Below, one piece after another: positions 34,770 through 46,370 of a stretch of DNA of 64,000 nucleotides (positions are counted from its first letter, which is position 1; every line of letters begins with the position of its first letter). The stretch is taken from the NCBI GenBank assembly GCA_020736575.1, contig JAGPYM010000019.1:434001-498000 (forward strand), written 5' to 3'. A program made the position numbers and the translations under genes. The notes beneath the pieces were generated by a model. It did not search any database. It worked only from the letters and a program-made list of their open reading frames with translations, and was not told where the DNA came from. Source of the DNA: Thelonectria olida (lineage: Eukaryota; Ascomycota; Sordariomycetes; Hypocreales; Nectriaceae).

Positions 34770-36382
34770 CTTATGAGATAGTATGACGGCTGATGCAGGC
34801 GCCAGTATACTAAGGCTTAGGTACAGAAGAGTTATGGCAATGAACATGTACTACTTAAATTGACTCGAGTTGCTTCCACAATACATGCTCTATCTCCGAG
34901 CCACCATCCCTAGTTACTCAGCGATTCCCCGGCCCATCTTCGTGCGTTAGAGTGAGTAGCAACTTGAAGAAAACACTAGAGGCAGCTCCTTTGATCCAAC
35001 ATGTACTCTTGGACATCGATCAGAATGTGATCAACATCTCTCAACGCGTTCCGTCTCAGTTCAAGGACGTTGACGAGAGCTGCATCATGCCAAGACTGTC
35101 TTGGCTGCCGACATATCCCCAAAGCAAGCTCCCCCACCACAACTCTCGTATGCGACTGGTTGAAGCAGGGGTGCATAAGAACTGGCACATGAATAGTACC
35201 AGGACGCCAAGAACATGTAGACATTCAGTCAACCAGCCAGACAGCTTGACCATGCTTCAAGTAGACATTCGTCATCTTCTCCTGCATCCCTTCACTCTCA
35301 TTAAAACGCGTTGGGTTGCAGTCACTACCCCGCAGTTCCGCTTCCGGCTCTACTCGCGAATGAGGTGGCATTGTGCCAAGGTCTTACGGAACGGGGACGG
35401 ATCTGGGGGATCTTCCCGCATAGCGTTGTCTCACGCAGAGCCACCGCTAAGGGCCTCGAACACATAGCCACTTATCCCGTCCACTTGGAGGCTCTCATTG
35501 ATACTGGGGCATTATCTCCCATGCCCCCGTCTCACCAACCACCTTCGTATCTTGATTTCCAGATGTCTGAATTGTTGTCCAGCTGGTGCAGTGCTTGGTT
35601 GTTCGGGATGTTTGGCTTTCCGAAGGCCGACCATGACCGATGGGGGGGTGATTCGGATAAAACGGCATTGAAATACGGCATCGCGGGACTCGATTGAATG
35701 CACGTCAAGACAGTATAGCTTCCTCAATTCTTACTCCCAGTCCGGGCTGCGGCGCGGAGAATTGCGTCTTCCCCACCAATTCTAGTTAAATGCGTCGCGG
35801 ATCCGGTGTTGGCGCCAGGAGCCGGATCAGTTCTTCCATTTTGCAAAGGTTGAACGAATCTGATAATCTGGAGACTGAGGGTGAGTTTTTAGCTGCTTTA
35901 CTCCGTATAGATGCCATCCTTGAGAGATGACTTGGCCTTGAGGTCCTCGGCCACCTTTTCCTCGATAATTACTCATTACGAAATGCCATTTCTTACAGTT
36001 ACAATCAAACATGCACGATTCATAAATACACAGATGATATCTCGAGAATGGAGTGGTTCTTTAGATGAAGCAGATTGATCCACGTATATTTGAGGATATG
36101 GCGGTGTGAATCTCTAGGCTTCTATGGTAGTAGGATAGATCGCTCCGCACGGCGCAGAGGAAGCTTCATTGCTATCGCAAAAACCATGTTGTCGACAGGT
36201 GAACAGGGCTCGAATGCTTATAACTGAGGAGATACGGCAGAATCAAAGACTGGAAACCAGTCAAATTCCAAATGCCATCCCTACCACAGCAATGCTCATA
36301 GCTTTTATGGGATACCTAGCATGCCATCTTGGCCAAGCAATTGCCTAGATATGAGCCCTGCCAGTCTCTTAAAGGGGTCCCG
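34770..36382. other. Convergent intergenic region, 1.6 kb
   Basis: This lies between the oxalate decarboxylase (+) and the second ACS-family MFS gene (-). ORFs at 34952-35467 and 35311-35697 overlap each other in different frames and show no domain. Nothing else is recognised. Confidence 0.45.
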
Positions 36383-38427
36383 TCAATGAACGAAACGGGC
36401 GTCAAAGAAGCGAGCCCTGTCTGACTCAGACAGATTCACATACTGCCTAGCCAGGACCCTGTTGCGCCACATATAGTAGAGCTTAGCCAGGACAAAGAGC
36501 AGAATGTTACCAACACAGAGGCCAACGAGAGCCTTATTCGCCGTGTAGTCTACTCACAGTTGAGCATTAGCATTCTGGTCACCCTAGATATACTAGGTCT
36601 TCATCTTACAGTAAGGCTTGTCACCTTCGCGGTAGATATTGACTGCTGCAATGCTACCGACTTGGTAAGTCATGTTGTAAATGGCTGCCGCCACAGCTCG
36701 ACGCCCCACCGCCTTCGCATTCTGACTGACCATACCCACGAGTATGGAATGGGTATATGGAATTCCGTTGATCCCAGTCAGCATGGCGTATCGAATCCAA
36801 GGGTTCGTGTCTGGCTTGAGTGCTACGAGAGCACAGAAGAACGGTAGCATCCACAGGTTGCTGCAGGCGGCGACAAGGAATCGCTCATTCAATCTGGATG
36901 AAATTTGTCCAAAGACAAGAACCTTTTCATGTTAGATTAAAGTAGAAACGGCAGGGTCTGACTTACATTGACGGCGAATAGGATGTACCCGGGAATCGCT
37001 AACAAATTGGATTGGAACACTGAGTAACCCATTTCGCGTAGAATGAGAGACAGATAGTTTGCTGTTGGCTGAAACGGTATCCAGACAAAGATACCAACCT
37101 AAATCACCATATGAATACGGCCGTCGAAAGCGCATTGGTCAGGCAAGAGTTCTTACGATGAAGATCGGCCACAGATCAAAATCTGACAGAGTTTCCCAGA
37201 TTCCGCGAGGAGTGACGGCTGTGCGGTTGTTCAGGTCACCCTTAGTTGGATCATCGCGAAGAAGCCGATTGACAAGAATCTTTTCCTCCTCTTCTGTCCA
37301 CCACTTATTTGTTCCATCTGAACGCTTGAAGGCCAGAGCAGGCTCGGTGATTGAGGGAGGCATGACGAAGAAGGCAGTGATGCCAATCAGAACGCAAATC
37401 AACCCTTCTATGAGGAACCTGGATAGCGTGAGCTCTTCGCTCCCCATCTTGAGTCCGAAGGTAGGCTAGTACTCACAACCATTGCCAACCACCCCAACCC
37501 AGAATTCCTCGCATCTCCAACAAACCACCCGCAAGCAGGCTGCCGTAGGTTTGGGTTAGAGGAATAGCCGTATAGAAAATGCTCAAACGGACAGGGAGCT
37601 CGTTGCTCTTGTAGAAATACGACAGGTATAAGACCTATGCGCTATTAATATCCGAAAGTCAAATCGAGTTGCGAATTGGATTTGTGAACCATTTCAGGGA
37701 TGAAGCCTCCTTGAGCCAGGCCCAACAAAGCTCGAAGAAGCCAAAAGTTCCACCGAGCATTCAGGGCAGCTTGAGTCATACACAACCCACCCCAAAGGAC
37801 GATGACGGCGGGCGTGTATCTAAACGGGCCAACCTTCTTGCTGATGAGACCGCCAGGAAGTTCAGCTGCCAGGAAGCTGACCAAGTAGATAGTTTGGCCG
37901 GTATTGTAGTCATTGGTATCGATTCCAAGGTCATCGAGCATGTTATCGGAGATGGCGCGGTTGATATTACGTCGCACAAGGTCGAGGGATGAGAACATGA
38001 CCCAAACCCATAGCATGATTCGCCAATCCAACTACATGATAAAAGAACCGATCAGCACATAGATGTTTAGACGGACAGATATACGCAAGGAGAAACAAAT
38101 TTTGACCACTGATAAATGCCACAGTAGGCAGAGTAGGCACGGGACATCACACAAGGGTTTGGCAATTACTTTCCTTTTGACAAGAACTTCACCCAGAGGA
38201 GACCACTGGAACGACGGATCGAACCTGTGTCTACACTCGTACTTTGCATTGTCATAGACATTCCTCCAGTATTCGGCTCGGGCTGGATGCGAAAACACGT
38301 GCGGCTCAACAGAACCGCAGGCGTGACCGGTCGAGGGTGGAAAGTCGGAAACTGAAGTATCGGCCAACTCACTCGACGGTGAGTCTGTGTCGGCTGGAAC
38401 CGTCTTGACGTCTTTGGTGTAATCCAT
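36383..38427 (-). CDS. MFS anion:cation symporter (pantothenate/allantoate permease-like)
   Basis: Seven exons, complement of 36383-36549, 36610-36922, 36967-37098, 37157-37418, 37477-37634, 37690-38031 and 38170-38427, give 543 residues in one frame. The polar N-terminus ends in PLGEVLVKRK and joins LDWRIMLWVWVMFSSLDL of helix 1, then DYNTGQTIYLVSFLAAELPG. Later come GLAQGGFIPEM, LYLSYFYKSNELPVRLSIFY, GWGGWQWLF and WIPFQPTANYLSLILREMGY. These are standard marks of fungal ACS-family permeases (Liz1, Seo1 and Dal5 relatives) that import organic anions at the plasma membrane. Two points are odd: the donor of the second intron reads GTTCAC, and the first intron is 138 bases long. The first ACS gene at 0.9-2.5 kb is a distant paralogue. 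The substrate is not predictable. Confidence 0.88.
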
Positions 38428-40399
38428 AATCGGCTGTTGATGTCTGTATTGATAAGTGGTTGAGAAGTGATTTGGTGAAACTAATCTGTACTCTGCAACT
38501 ATTTTTCATTGCGGCCTACTTGGACTTCTTGTGTCTTCAGGCAGTGCTCCCTTGGCAGGCACCTCATACCAGCATTTGATGCCGTGCCTGGAATCGGTTG
38601 GGCCGATGTAGCCATACGTCAGAATTAGTTCAAATGGCGATATGTGATGCAACCGTTTTCGGACATTCATCTGTCAGAGTCTCACCTAATATGCTCCCTG
38701 GATCCGATGTCGGACAATGCCCTTGATTAACACCTGAGTGGGAAATAGCTTTTGCTCAAGTATGGGCGTTTCTGGGTGCGAATGCAGGGGCGGTTTTCGC
38801 CATACCATCGACATCGTCCGTCATACAGTGGCTACGGCTCAGAATCAAAGGGGGTGGCGTATTGATCCATTGCAAAGTCTTCGTTTTCGTTCGTTTCCTC
38901 GCATGGAGCACGCTGAACACCCTGTTAGTACTCGCGTAGGAGACAAAGTCGATAAATGTTGTCACGGTAGTGGTACTCAAACGATGACATAATTGTTGCA
39001 AGGGAATGATGTTCATCGTGAGTTAAGTAATCATTTTGTGCTCGGGCATGGTCAGTCGCCGTCTCAACTGTACTTCACCCCTGTCTTGACACGCCTTACT
39101 CGGTGTCCGCTGATAAAATCGTCCACATCATTTTGAACTTTCTCCTCTCTCGTTAGAACATCCATCCGCAGCTGCCCTTCGCCAGCTTCTCTCATTGTCA
39201 CCGTCTTCTTCCACGTCTGCGAGCTTGATACCCCCCCCAACGTGTTCCAGACTATCGACTCGCGACCGCCAAGCTAAAACAAGCATCTGCCCGAAAGTTC
39301 CGCAACTAGAGCTGTGCCATGGTTGCGGCGAGAGAAGGATCGTTCCAACGTGGCCTAGAACGATGCAAGCGTGTAAGGGTAGCACAGCCAAAGCCAGAGG
39401 AATGGCAAAGCTGTCTTGCAGCTCGTAGGTGTATGTGTACTTATAATTGTGTTCTTGATAATCGTGTCGTTTTCGCTGGGGTATAGGTCGGTTTCGCCAT
39501 TGCCATACCACCAGCGGATACTTGTTGACTGTGCCAGTCCGTCAGCTGCGCGGCGAGGGCGACTGAGATACAGGTAGGGTATAGCCCCAGGACGGGACCG
39601 GAGCATAACTGGTATGCAGCTCCATATACCGAGGTGTATTCCGAAGACTCTGCCTTGTTCAGAACGGCGCCTGAACCTTTTAGTCATCCTTGGCTCATTT
39701 TTATAACTTCTTGATCTGTAGCTGTATCGTTGAAGTACTTCAGATATTCCGTGTTCGGAAATCCAAAGTCGCTCATCACCGTGCCCGAATTCTCGCGCGT
39801 CACCCGGTTTTCAGCCTCGACCCAGCGGGCCGAAATAAGACAAAACCCGAGCTCAAGTAGGTTTTGATGTTCGGGTCCCCTTCCCTGATATTGAGTCCAG
39901 CCTTGTTCAAATGAGCGGGTAACAATATAGTCACGTTGACAGAGTCACTGAGTTTTGCCGTTGTGCGAACCAAAATTGACATCACAGAGAGGCAGAGACG
40001 ATTATCGCACAAAGATGAGCTTGCAAAGTCAGAATCTATGAGATTAATATGGACGAGTTTCTTGCAATTCATGAGAAAGAACTAATAGAACTTTGAATCA
40101 GCGTGAGTCTAGTCTCATAAGGGTGAGGTTTTAGATGGCCAAGTTGATTTATCACGAACCCGATGATGAAATGAGACTCTCCAATGCCATGGTTGAAACT
40201 CTCGCGAAATTGACTTACACATAGTAGCCTAGATCTGATTCTATGACGGCCCATATGATCTACCACCGGAAGAATGAAAACAACATCATGAGGCGATATG
40301 CAAGCTATGCGAATTTAGAGTAACATAGTATGGTAGCCTACCCGGCTCGCAAGGACCCTTCCGCCAAAGATGCTTCGACTATTGTATCTCACCAATATC
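38428..40399. other. Intergenic region, 2.0 kb
   Basis: This holds the upstream region of the ACS gene and the 3' region of the esterase. Short ORFs on both strands have no domain. Nothing else is recognised. Confidence 0.45.
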
Positions 40400-42016
40400 T
40401 TACACAATAAAACCATTCTCGATACACTCATCTCGCAACCTCTTAGCACTTGCAACCTGCTCGACCTTATTATCAACTGCCCATTCCATAATGTTGGACT
40501 TCTCAAGCCGCGCAGTCGCCGGTTTCCATCCAGAGTTCTTCAGCCCGTCAATGGGGTCAACGGCAAACCTCAGATACGAATCTTGCATTTTCTCGCTGAC
40601 GCGACGCTCAAACTCTGTCGACTTTCCATCAATTCCGTAGGTTCCAAAGACCAAAGGCAGTTCCGCAGTGTGGTAAGCCCCCAGCCAAGGAAGGGGGGAG
40701 ATGTTTGTGAAGTTGCCGCCATAGAGATATTGGTAAGTTATCGCGCCCGCTTCGGAACGAAGGCGAACTTCTCGAAGAGTAGTGCATTGTAAATTCAGAG
40801 AGAAGCCCTGCGCAATCTTGGCAAGGTCGCTTGGAAGGTTAGTTGCTGTCTCGTAGTTCTCAAATTCATAGGGAACAATTGCGGCTCCTTCATTAGTATT
40901 CGTGCCAATCAGGATGGGAATATGAGAAGGGTACTTGGAAGTATCCTTTCTAATCCTCTTAGAGTAGTCAGTAAATGCCGTGACTTCATCTTCAATGGCC
41001 CCGAAAACAAGCGCATCGTCGGCAGCACCGCCGTCACCGATCTCTGCTTGCAGATAGGTCTTGATACTGGACTCAGGTACTTGACGCATACACTCGAGTT
41101 CCTCCCCAGGAGCCAGGTTGCCACAGCCCAGACGACTCGCCACGAAAGAGAAGGTGCTGTGATTTTCGGGATCGGACACTACACTTTCCAAAGCCACTGC
41201 ATTACCAGAGTCGGCAATAACACCTGCGACAATAGGATCTTCGGGCCAAGCAAAGAGATATCCGTCCACTGAGTAGGCTCCTGCGCTCTCACCCCAGAGA
41301 ATAATGCGATTTGGATCACCGCCAAAGCGCGCAATGTTCTGGTACACCCACTCGACGGCGAGTCGCTGATCAAGAAACGACAAATTGAGGTTCTTCCCAT
41401 CCGCAGACAGCCCGGCAGCATTGGGGAGTCCAAGTAAGTTTAATCGATACTGGACTTGTACAACCATATGTTTCTGGCTCCTCTGAACCCAATCGGGCGA
41501 GAGCTGGAAAGGAACATTGGTCCCTCCAAAACTGTACCCGCCACCATGAATCCATATCACCACTGGCAAAGGTTCACGGCCAGCCGAGATATCGGAAACC
41601 GCGTTTTGAATTGCTTCTCTGGGAGCGAATATGGACAATCGCAAGCAATCTTCGGTAGTGTTCGAGTAAATGCCGCGTTGAAACGCCGCAGCGGTAACGG
41701 GGCCGTCTGTGATGGTTCCTCTGAGGTTTGGGGCAACGTATTGGAAACAGCCTTGTGGAAGCTGAGTAGCTTTCACGACCTCGTCGCCTGGGTGACCTTT
41801 CGTAACTGGTGGTGCAAATCGGAGATGTCCAACAGGGCTCTCAGCATATGGAATGTCAAGAAATGAGGCAACCTTTGGTTGTGCCGTCGAAAAATAGGGT
41901 GTGAATATGCCGGAGCTCGTGTTGACGGCTATAGAGAGGTCGTGAGATTTGCCTGGTGTTGGTATCGCAGCAGAGAAGGCAATTAAAAGGGAACACCAAA
42001 GAAAACGGGATTGCAT
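40400..42016 (-). CDS. Secreted type B carboxylesterase / lipase
   Basis: One uninterrupted ORF of 538 residues from the ATG at 42016, chosen because it starts a signal peptide (MQSRFLWCSLLIAFSAAIP). An upstream in-frame ATG (MTKHTK) would add only six residues. The alpha/beta-hydrolase fold shows FLDIPYAESPVGHLRFAPP and DCLRLSIFAP. The oxyanion region VVIWIHGGGYSFGG, the nucleophile motif WGESAGAYSV with S244, and a late GAYHTAELPLVFG with the catalytic histidine complete the set. The acid residue probably lies in the NEGAAIVPYEFE region. It hydrolyses esters outside the cell; lipid, feruloyl or toxin ester substrates cannot be told apart here. It faces a non-coding region upstream and is separated from the ACS gene by 2 kb. 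Confidence 0.92.
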   Translation of the reverse strand: MQSRFLWCSLLIAFSAAIPTPGKSHDLSIAVNTSSGIFTPYFSTAQPKVASFLDIPYAESPVGHLRFAPPVTKGHPGDEVVKATQLPQGCFQYVAPNLRGTITDGPVTAAAFQRGIYSNTTEDCLRLSIFAPREAIQNAVSDISAGREPLPVVIWIHGGGYSFGGTNVPFQLSPDWVQRSQKHMVVQVQYRLNLLGLPNAAGLSADGKNLNLSFLDQRLAVEWVYQNIARFGGDPNRIILWGESAGAYSVDGYLFAWPEDPIVAGVIADSGNAVALESVVSDPENHSTFSFVASRLGCGNLAPGEELECMRQVPESSIKTYLQAEIGDGGAADDALVFGAIEDEVTAFTDYSKRIRKDTSKYPSHIPILIGTNTNEGAAIVPYEFENYETATNLPSDLAKIAQGFSLNLQCTTLREVRLRSEAGAITYQYLYGGNFTNISPLPWLGAYHTAELPLVFGTYGIDGKSTEFERRVSEKMQDSYLRFAVDPIDGLKNSGWKPATARLEKSNIMEWAVDNKVEQVASAKRLRDECIENGFIV

Positions 42017-43418
42017 CTTGGTGTGTTTTGTCATTCTAACCAGGTAGTTCGTGTGGATGTTGAGAGCGAAACCAAGGCAGCCTCTAAATTGACTGGCATT
42101 ACATTGCAACTTAAGTCTGAGCAACGAAGCGCCAGACTGCAGCTTTCAAAGCAAGCTCACTTCCCGTTAACTCCGGTATGTCCATCTTGATCCGTCAAGT
42201 GCCGGTAAGTGATGACAATCCAGCAAGTACGGAAGGAGAGAGAAGACCGGAGCGTAAGATGCCTTTACCAAATGTGAACATGGCATGGCCCTTCTTTGTT
42301 GATTTGTAACATTAATGATTCCTGATGCTTGAGGATCGTAATTACGTTGCAGGCTATGCCCGACGGACAATTTGTTTTCCAAAGTCCGCTTAACAAGTTG
42401 TAATTTGTAAAATACCCAGACTCGCTGGGTAAGCGCTAAGGATCTTCCGAGGCCTGCCACGCTGCTATTGTAAAAGGGTTCTCCAACGTCGCAGGGCTCA
42501 CAAAGATGTTGCAAGGTGACAACCTTGGACATCGAAGCGACAATGGTAGAACAGTCCTCGCAAAAGTGTAACTGAGTGCTACACTCAGCGCTGTGGGCTA
42601 ACATACCTTGAGGCGTGCCAGCACATAACAACCTTCAGTTCTCTACAGTTGTGTAGTTTTCCCTGCGCAAAATATCGGTCTATCCGCTGCACTTCCTGCG
42701 TCTAGTCCTCTGTGCACTGTTGTATACGTTTAGTAAAGACTTTGTCTTCTCACTCTCGTTATATACTAAACTCTAGAAAATTAAGTTACAGATATCTAAC
42801 TATCTGAAGTGAAAAGACCCTAAAGTGTCTTTCGGTATCATTAAAAGCTCCGCTCCGAAAATATCACTTGCTCATACTATGCTAGTTTCTTGATTAGAGG
42901 AAAGTAGTTAGGGATTGGTTCGTTTTCGAGCGCTAATTAATGCCCATTATACGGATTTAGTAGCAATTTTAAAAGAGGTGTTATATTATGCAAGTGATAG
43001 CCCAAGCCAAGGGTCGAGGCAGGCTCGCGGAGCCGAGGTTGACTCGCAGCCAGTGCCAAGGGAGAATTGTTACAGGAGAGAGTTGATTCGCTATCGTTGT
43101 TATGCATAGGTCGGCCGTGTAGGGTAGTAGAGAGACCATTGAGGCTATGGCGAGTGGCACGCGTGGGTTACTTCAAGGAAGCCATTGGCCTGTCAGACAG
43201 CTTTGTGATCACCTCAAGCCCTAGCTCAGTGACCAACGTATTTGGATGTGGCCTCAACCGTAATTCTCAGCCTCGAGGCAAGGTGCATGCAGCCGCAGAT
43301 CAAACCCTACACAAGGCAGAAGTTGAACATGAGAATTCCACTTTAATTAAATAACACACCCCATGTTATTTCCTCACATTGAACTTTGGACTCAACCAAG
43401 AATCATCAATGCCTCAAA
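42017..43418. other. Intergenic region upstream of esterase and HET genes
   Basis: This is a divergent region between the esterase (-) and the HET gene (+). It is AT-rich around 42.7-43.0 kb. No gene is recognised. Confidence 0.45.
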
Positions 43419-45910
43419 ATGATTGTTGAAATTCCTCCGTTTCGACTCGAACCCTTTCAGTACACCGATCTTCCACCATCGTCAATCAGTTTGCTCTCCT
43501 TCATCCAGCGACCAGACCAGTCCGAGCCATATTCAATATGCGATGTCCCTATGATCGGGTGCTTATTGGAGACGGTAGACATCAGTACCAACCCACATTT
43601 TGATTCACTGTCGTATACTTGGGGCAACCCACACAAAACGCAACCCGGCTCGGGCGATGATTACGCTACTGATCATAAATGGCCGATAGTCGTCAATGGC
43701 CGGCTCGTCTACGTGGCTAAGAACCTCTACGAGGGATTACCTCAACTTAGGCAGATCCGCGCCACTGGCAAGAATGACGTCGACCGACGGCACCAGCCTT
43801 TCGATAAGACGGAGCTGATCCGGGCCGCAGAGGGAGGGAGGCTCAAAGACATAATGGCCTGTATTCAGCGTGGAGCGGACCTCCAAAGCCAAGACCGTTT
43901 CGGCGAGACAGCATTGCATTACGCAGCCGCGAGCGGGCGCGTCGAGATCGTAAAAAACTCTCCTAGAATACGGTGCGGACCATACCGCGCTCGATAAGAC
44001 CAATCGCACCCCCTTGGCGTGCTGTTTACAACCAAAACGTGGCCAGCACCTGGAAGTAGCTGAAATACTCCACCAATACGAAGATCCACTGATGAAACGG
44101 CAGGTTCATGCTGTCAAAGTTTGGAGGATCGGAGGGCTCATTTGGATCGACGCTGTATGCGTTAACCAGAGAAATGCGGCGGAACGGAACGCCCAGGTTG
44201 CGATGATGGCAGATATTTATGGAAAAGCGCAGTCTGTTACAGCTTGGCTCGGTGTTGCCGATGGGACCACTGACGTCGCGCGCGAAGCCATGACGACGGT
44301 AGTGAGGAACCCGGGGAAGGGAGTCAACGCGTCCTTGCAGCTGTATTATAATCGCCGGAATGACCCAACCACAGACGAGGATGCCAAGCCAAATGGAATT
44401 CTGCTCTCCATACGGCAGACAAGGGCCATCATCAGCTTGCTCCAGCGGCCCTGGTTCTATCGAACATGGATTGGCCAGGAAGTAGCGCTTGTAAAGGAGC
44501 TTATCCTCTACTGCGGGACGTACAAATTCATGTGGCGGGAGGTTTTGGAACTTCTGCAGCGCAGAATGGGTAACCACGGCAGAAAGGTTAATGAGTCAGT
44601 GAGCGAGAAGCCCACCAACAAGTACGGCATTTTATCGAGTGGGTGGCGGCAATCTTGGGTGGCGGCAATCTTGGGTGCCTCGTCGTTGATTGATATACGG
44701 CTGCGAACACGGAAGGATGTTAAGGGGCGAGAGGGCGTCTTTGTGGTCCCTGGCGGTATGCCTATCAAGGCCTGGCTGTCAAAACTAACGCTTCCGGTTT
44801 TGCTTGTCCTTAGCTGGGATTTTGCTGCTGCGGACCCCAGAGATAAAATTTATGCCCTTCTCAGCATTGCGCAGGATGGACAGGCGGTGAAGGCAGATTA
44901 CAACAATTCTCTAGGAGAAGTGTTCACCCAAGTGGGAAGGATGCTCGTTCAGGCAAAGGGAGACAACAAGGTTCAGCACGTTTATCGCCACTTTGTTGAA
45001 GACTTCGAGCCTCTCGAAATGGTCTCCTTTGTCCAGGTCCCGCCTACCTCTCACAAACGTCCAGCTGGACTACCGTCGTGGGTGCCAACCTTTCATTGGC
45101 CTCTAAACGTTGGGAGGATCTTTGGACGACCTTGAATGCTTCGGGGAGCATAGCCTTCGCTATACATCCGTCGGATCCGAGCATCCTGAAAGTCGATGGT
45201 TTGGTTTTCGACACTATCATCGAAGTACAGGAAATAGGTGCCGATGTCACCGTGGCCGGGTTACGGCTCAACCTCAGCGGATGATTCGAGATTGCTTCTC
45301 ATCTCGAACCTATCTATCCCACCGGAATGAGCCGCGTTGAGGCTCTCTGGCGGACGATATTGGCCGAGGCAATTCCATTTCAAAGAGTTGAAAAAAGTAG
45401 GGAGCCCTTTAAGGTGCTTGTCGTTGAAGTGATCAAGGCTTGGAGGAGTCATCCAAATGAACCTAACATCAAAAAGAGGATGGTTCGGCTAATTAACCTG
45501 ATCGAAAAGCTCCGGGAATCCGACACCTCCAACTCGTTACCTTCTAAGGAACAGATAGACAGACCCGACAGCTCCGGCTTGAGGGGTTTCTTTTGGTATG
45601 GGCTCACGCAATCATACCAAACCCGATGTGTGATGCGGACGAGGAAAGGGTACCTTGTGTTCGGCCCACGAGCTTCCAAGGTCAATGGTCAGGTTTGGGT
45701 TCTGGCTGGAGACCGCACGCCCTTTATTCTCCGTCCAGAGGGAATGAATGGGCAGCATAAATTCATTGACGAGGCTTTTGTTGAAGGGGTCATGTATGGT
45801 GAAGCAGTGTCAGGCGAAGGCGTTGAACTTACTCCTGTACGAAATCGTGTAGGCGTCGTTACTAGGTATGCTATCATTAGGAACTCGTACCTATTATTAG
45901 ATATCACCCC
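43419..45910 (+). pseudogene. HET-domain gene with ankyrin repeats inside the HET domain (broken)
   Basis: HET proteins trigger cell death on non-self recognition. The first in-frame ATG is at 43419. The start of the HET domain (FDSLSYTWGNP, IVVNGRLVYVAKNL) runs to about 43770. Ankyrin-like text follows (DKTELIRAAEGGRLKDIMAC, GETALHYAAASGRVEIVK) to about 44090. The HET domain then resumes (LIWIDAVCVNQRNAAERNAQ, IYGKAQSVTAWLG, RPWFYRTWIGQEV, DPRDKIYALLSIA). Three breaks are visible: a frame change at the A6 run at 43952-43957, a second change between about 45080 and 45125, and an in-frame TGA at 45282-45284. The C-terminal HET tail (FIDEAFVEGVMYGEA) lies near 45770 to 45820. Beyond about 45.9 kb the open frame runs antisense across a CHAT relic. 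Sequencing error is possible for the A6 site but not easily for all three. No plausible intron explains the A6 break. Confidence 0.85.
44641..44677 (+). repeat. 16-base tandem duplication inside the HET gene
   Basis: GGGTGGCGGCAATCTT occurs at 44641-44656 and again at 44657-44672, followed by the first five bases of a third copy. The unit is not a multiple of three, so the duplication moved the reading frame at this point. The current frame nevertheless stays open across it. Confidence 0.95.
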
Positions 45911-45979
45911 ATGCCAGAGGCCCCTTGTCAACGTCCAAGGCGAGAGGAAGAAGTGCGCCGGATTTGCACAGAGATTGGA

Positions 45980-46370
45980 CTACATCCAGTTACACTTCAA
46001 CAGAAACTCGTATGTCGATTTGGCAATGGGCACGCATTGCTCATCATCGACCTCCCAAAGGGTGCCTACTGCATGTCGGAATCCTGCCGGCTGGAAAGCA
46101 GTCATGAGATGGATACTTTCATTGACTGATGCATCATGCCGTATCTGGCCTGTCCGACAGGCCGAGAGATAGGCAAGGAACGGTAACCTGGAACTGACAT
46201 TCGTCTCCATCATCCTCTCCACAGTTAGGGGGCCTTCTTTCCAGTCTTGAAGTAGGAGATGGCTCTGTAGTGGGTCTCCCTGGCAACTATTGCCGTGTCC
46301 AGCGAAATGAATACCTGCAGTCTTTCAATGCTAATAAGACGTCCTCACGGAAGGGTATATCAGAATGGCG
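45980..46370 (-). pseudogene. CHAT (caspase-like) protease domain relic
   Basis: Read on the minus strand, this stretch matches the CHAT domain of the caspase-separase clan. DIPFREDVLLALKDCRY (about 46365-46315) leads, after a one-base frame slip, into HFAGHG carrying the catalytic histidine (about 46305). LLLQDWKEGPLTVERMMETN and PFLAYLSACRTGQI, with the catalytic cysteine, follow. AGFRHAVGTLWEVDDEQCV is the next conserved segment, and the frame then hits a stop at 45980. Only the C-terminal part of a usual fungal TPR-CHAT protein is present; no TPR region is seen. CHAT proteases often act in cell-death pathways with HET and NLR-type receptors. The relic overlaps the plus-strand frame that extends the HET ORF, so that extension is probably not real protein. 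Confidence 0.85.

Noticed and set aside
34952..35697. Two long overlapping plus-strand ORFs after the oxalate decarboxylase
   Set aside because: They are in different frames, have no domain and no splice model joins them.
43386..43418. Upstream start of the HET gene at 43386
   Set aside because: The codon there is TTG; the first in-frame ATG is 43419.
45850..46172. The plus-strand extension of the HET reading frame
   Set aside because: It lies antisense to the CHAT relic from about 45.98 kb, and its text no longer looks like HET, so I end the HET gene at about 45.9 kb.
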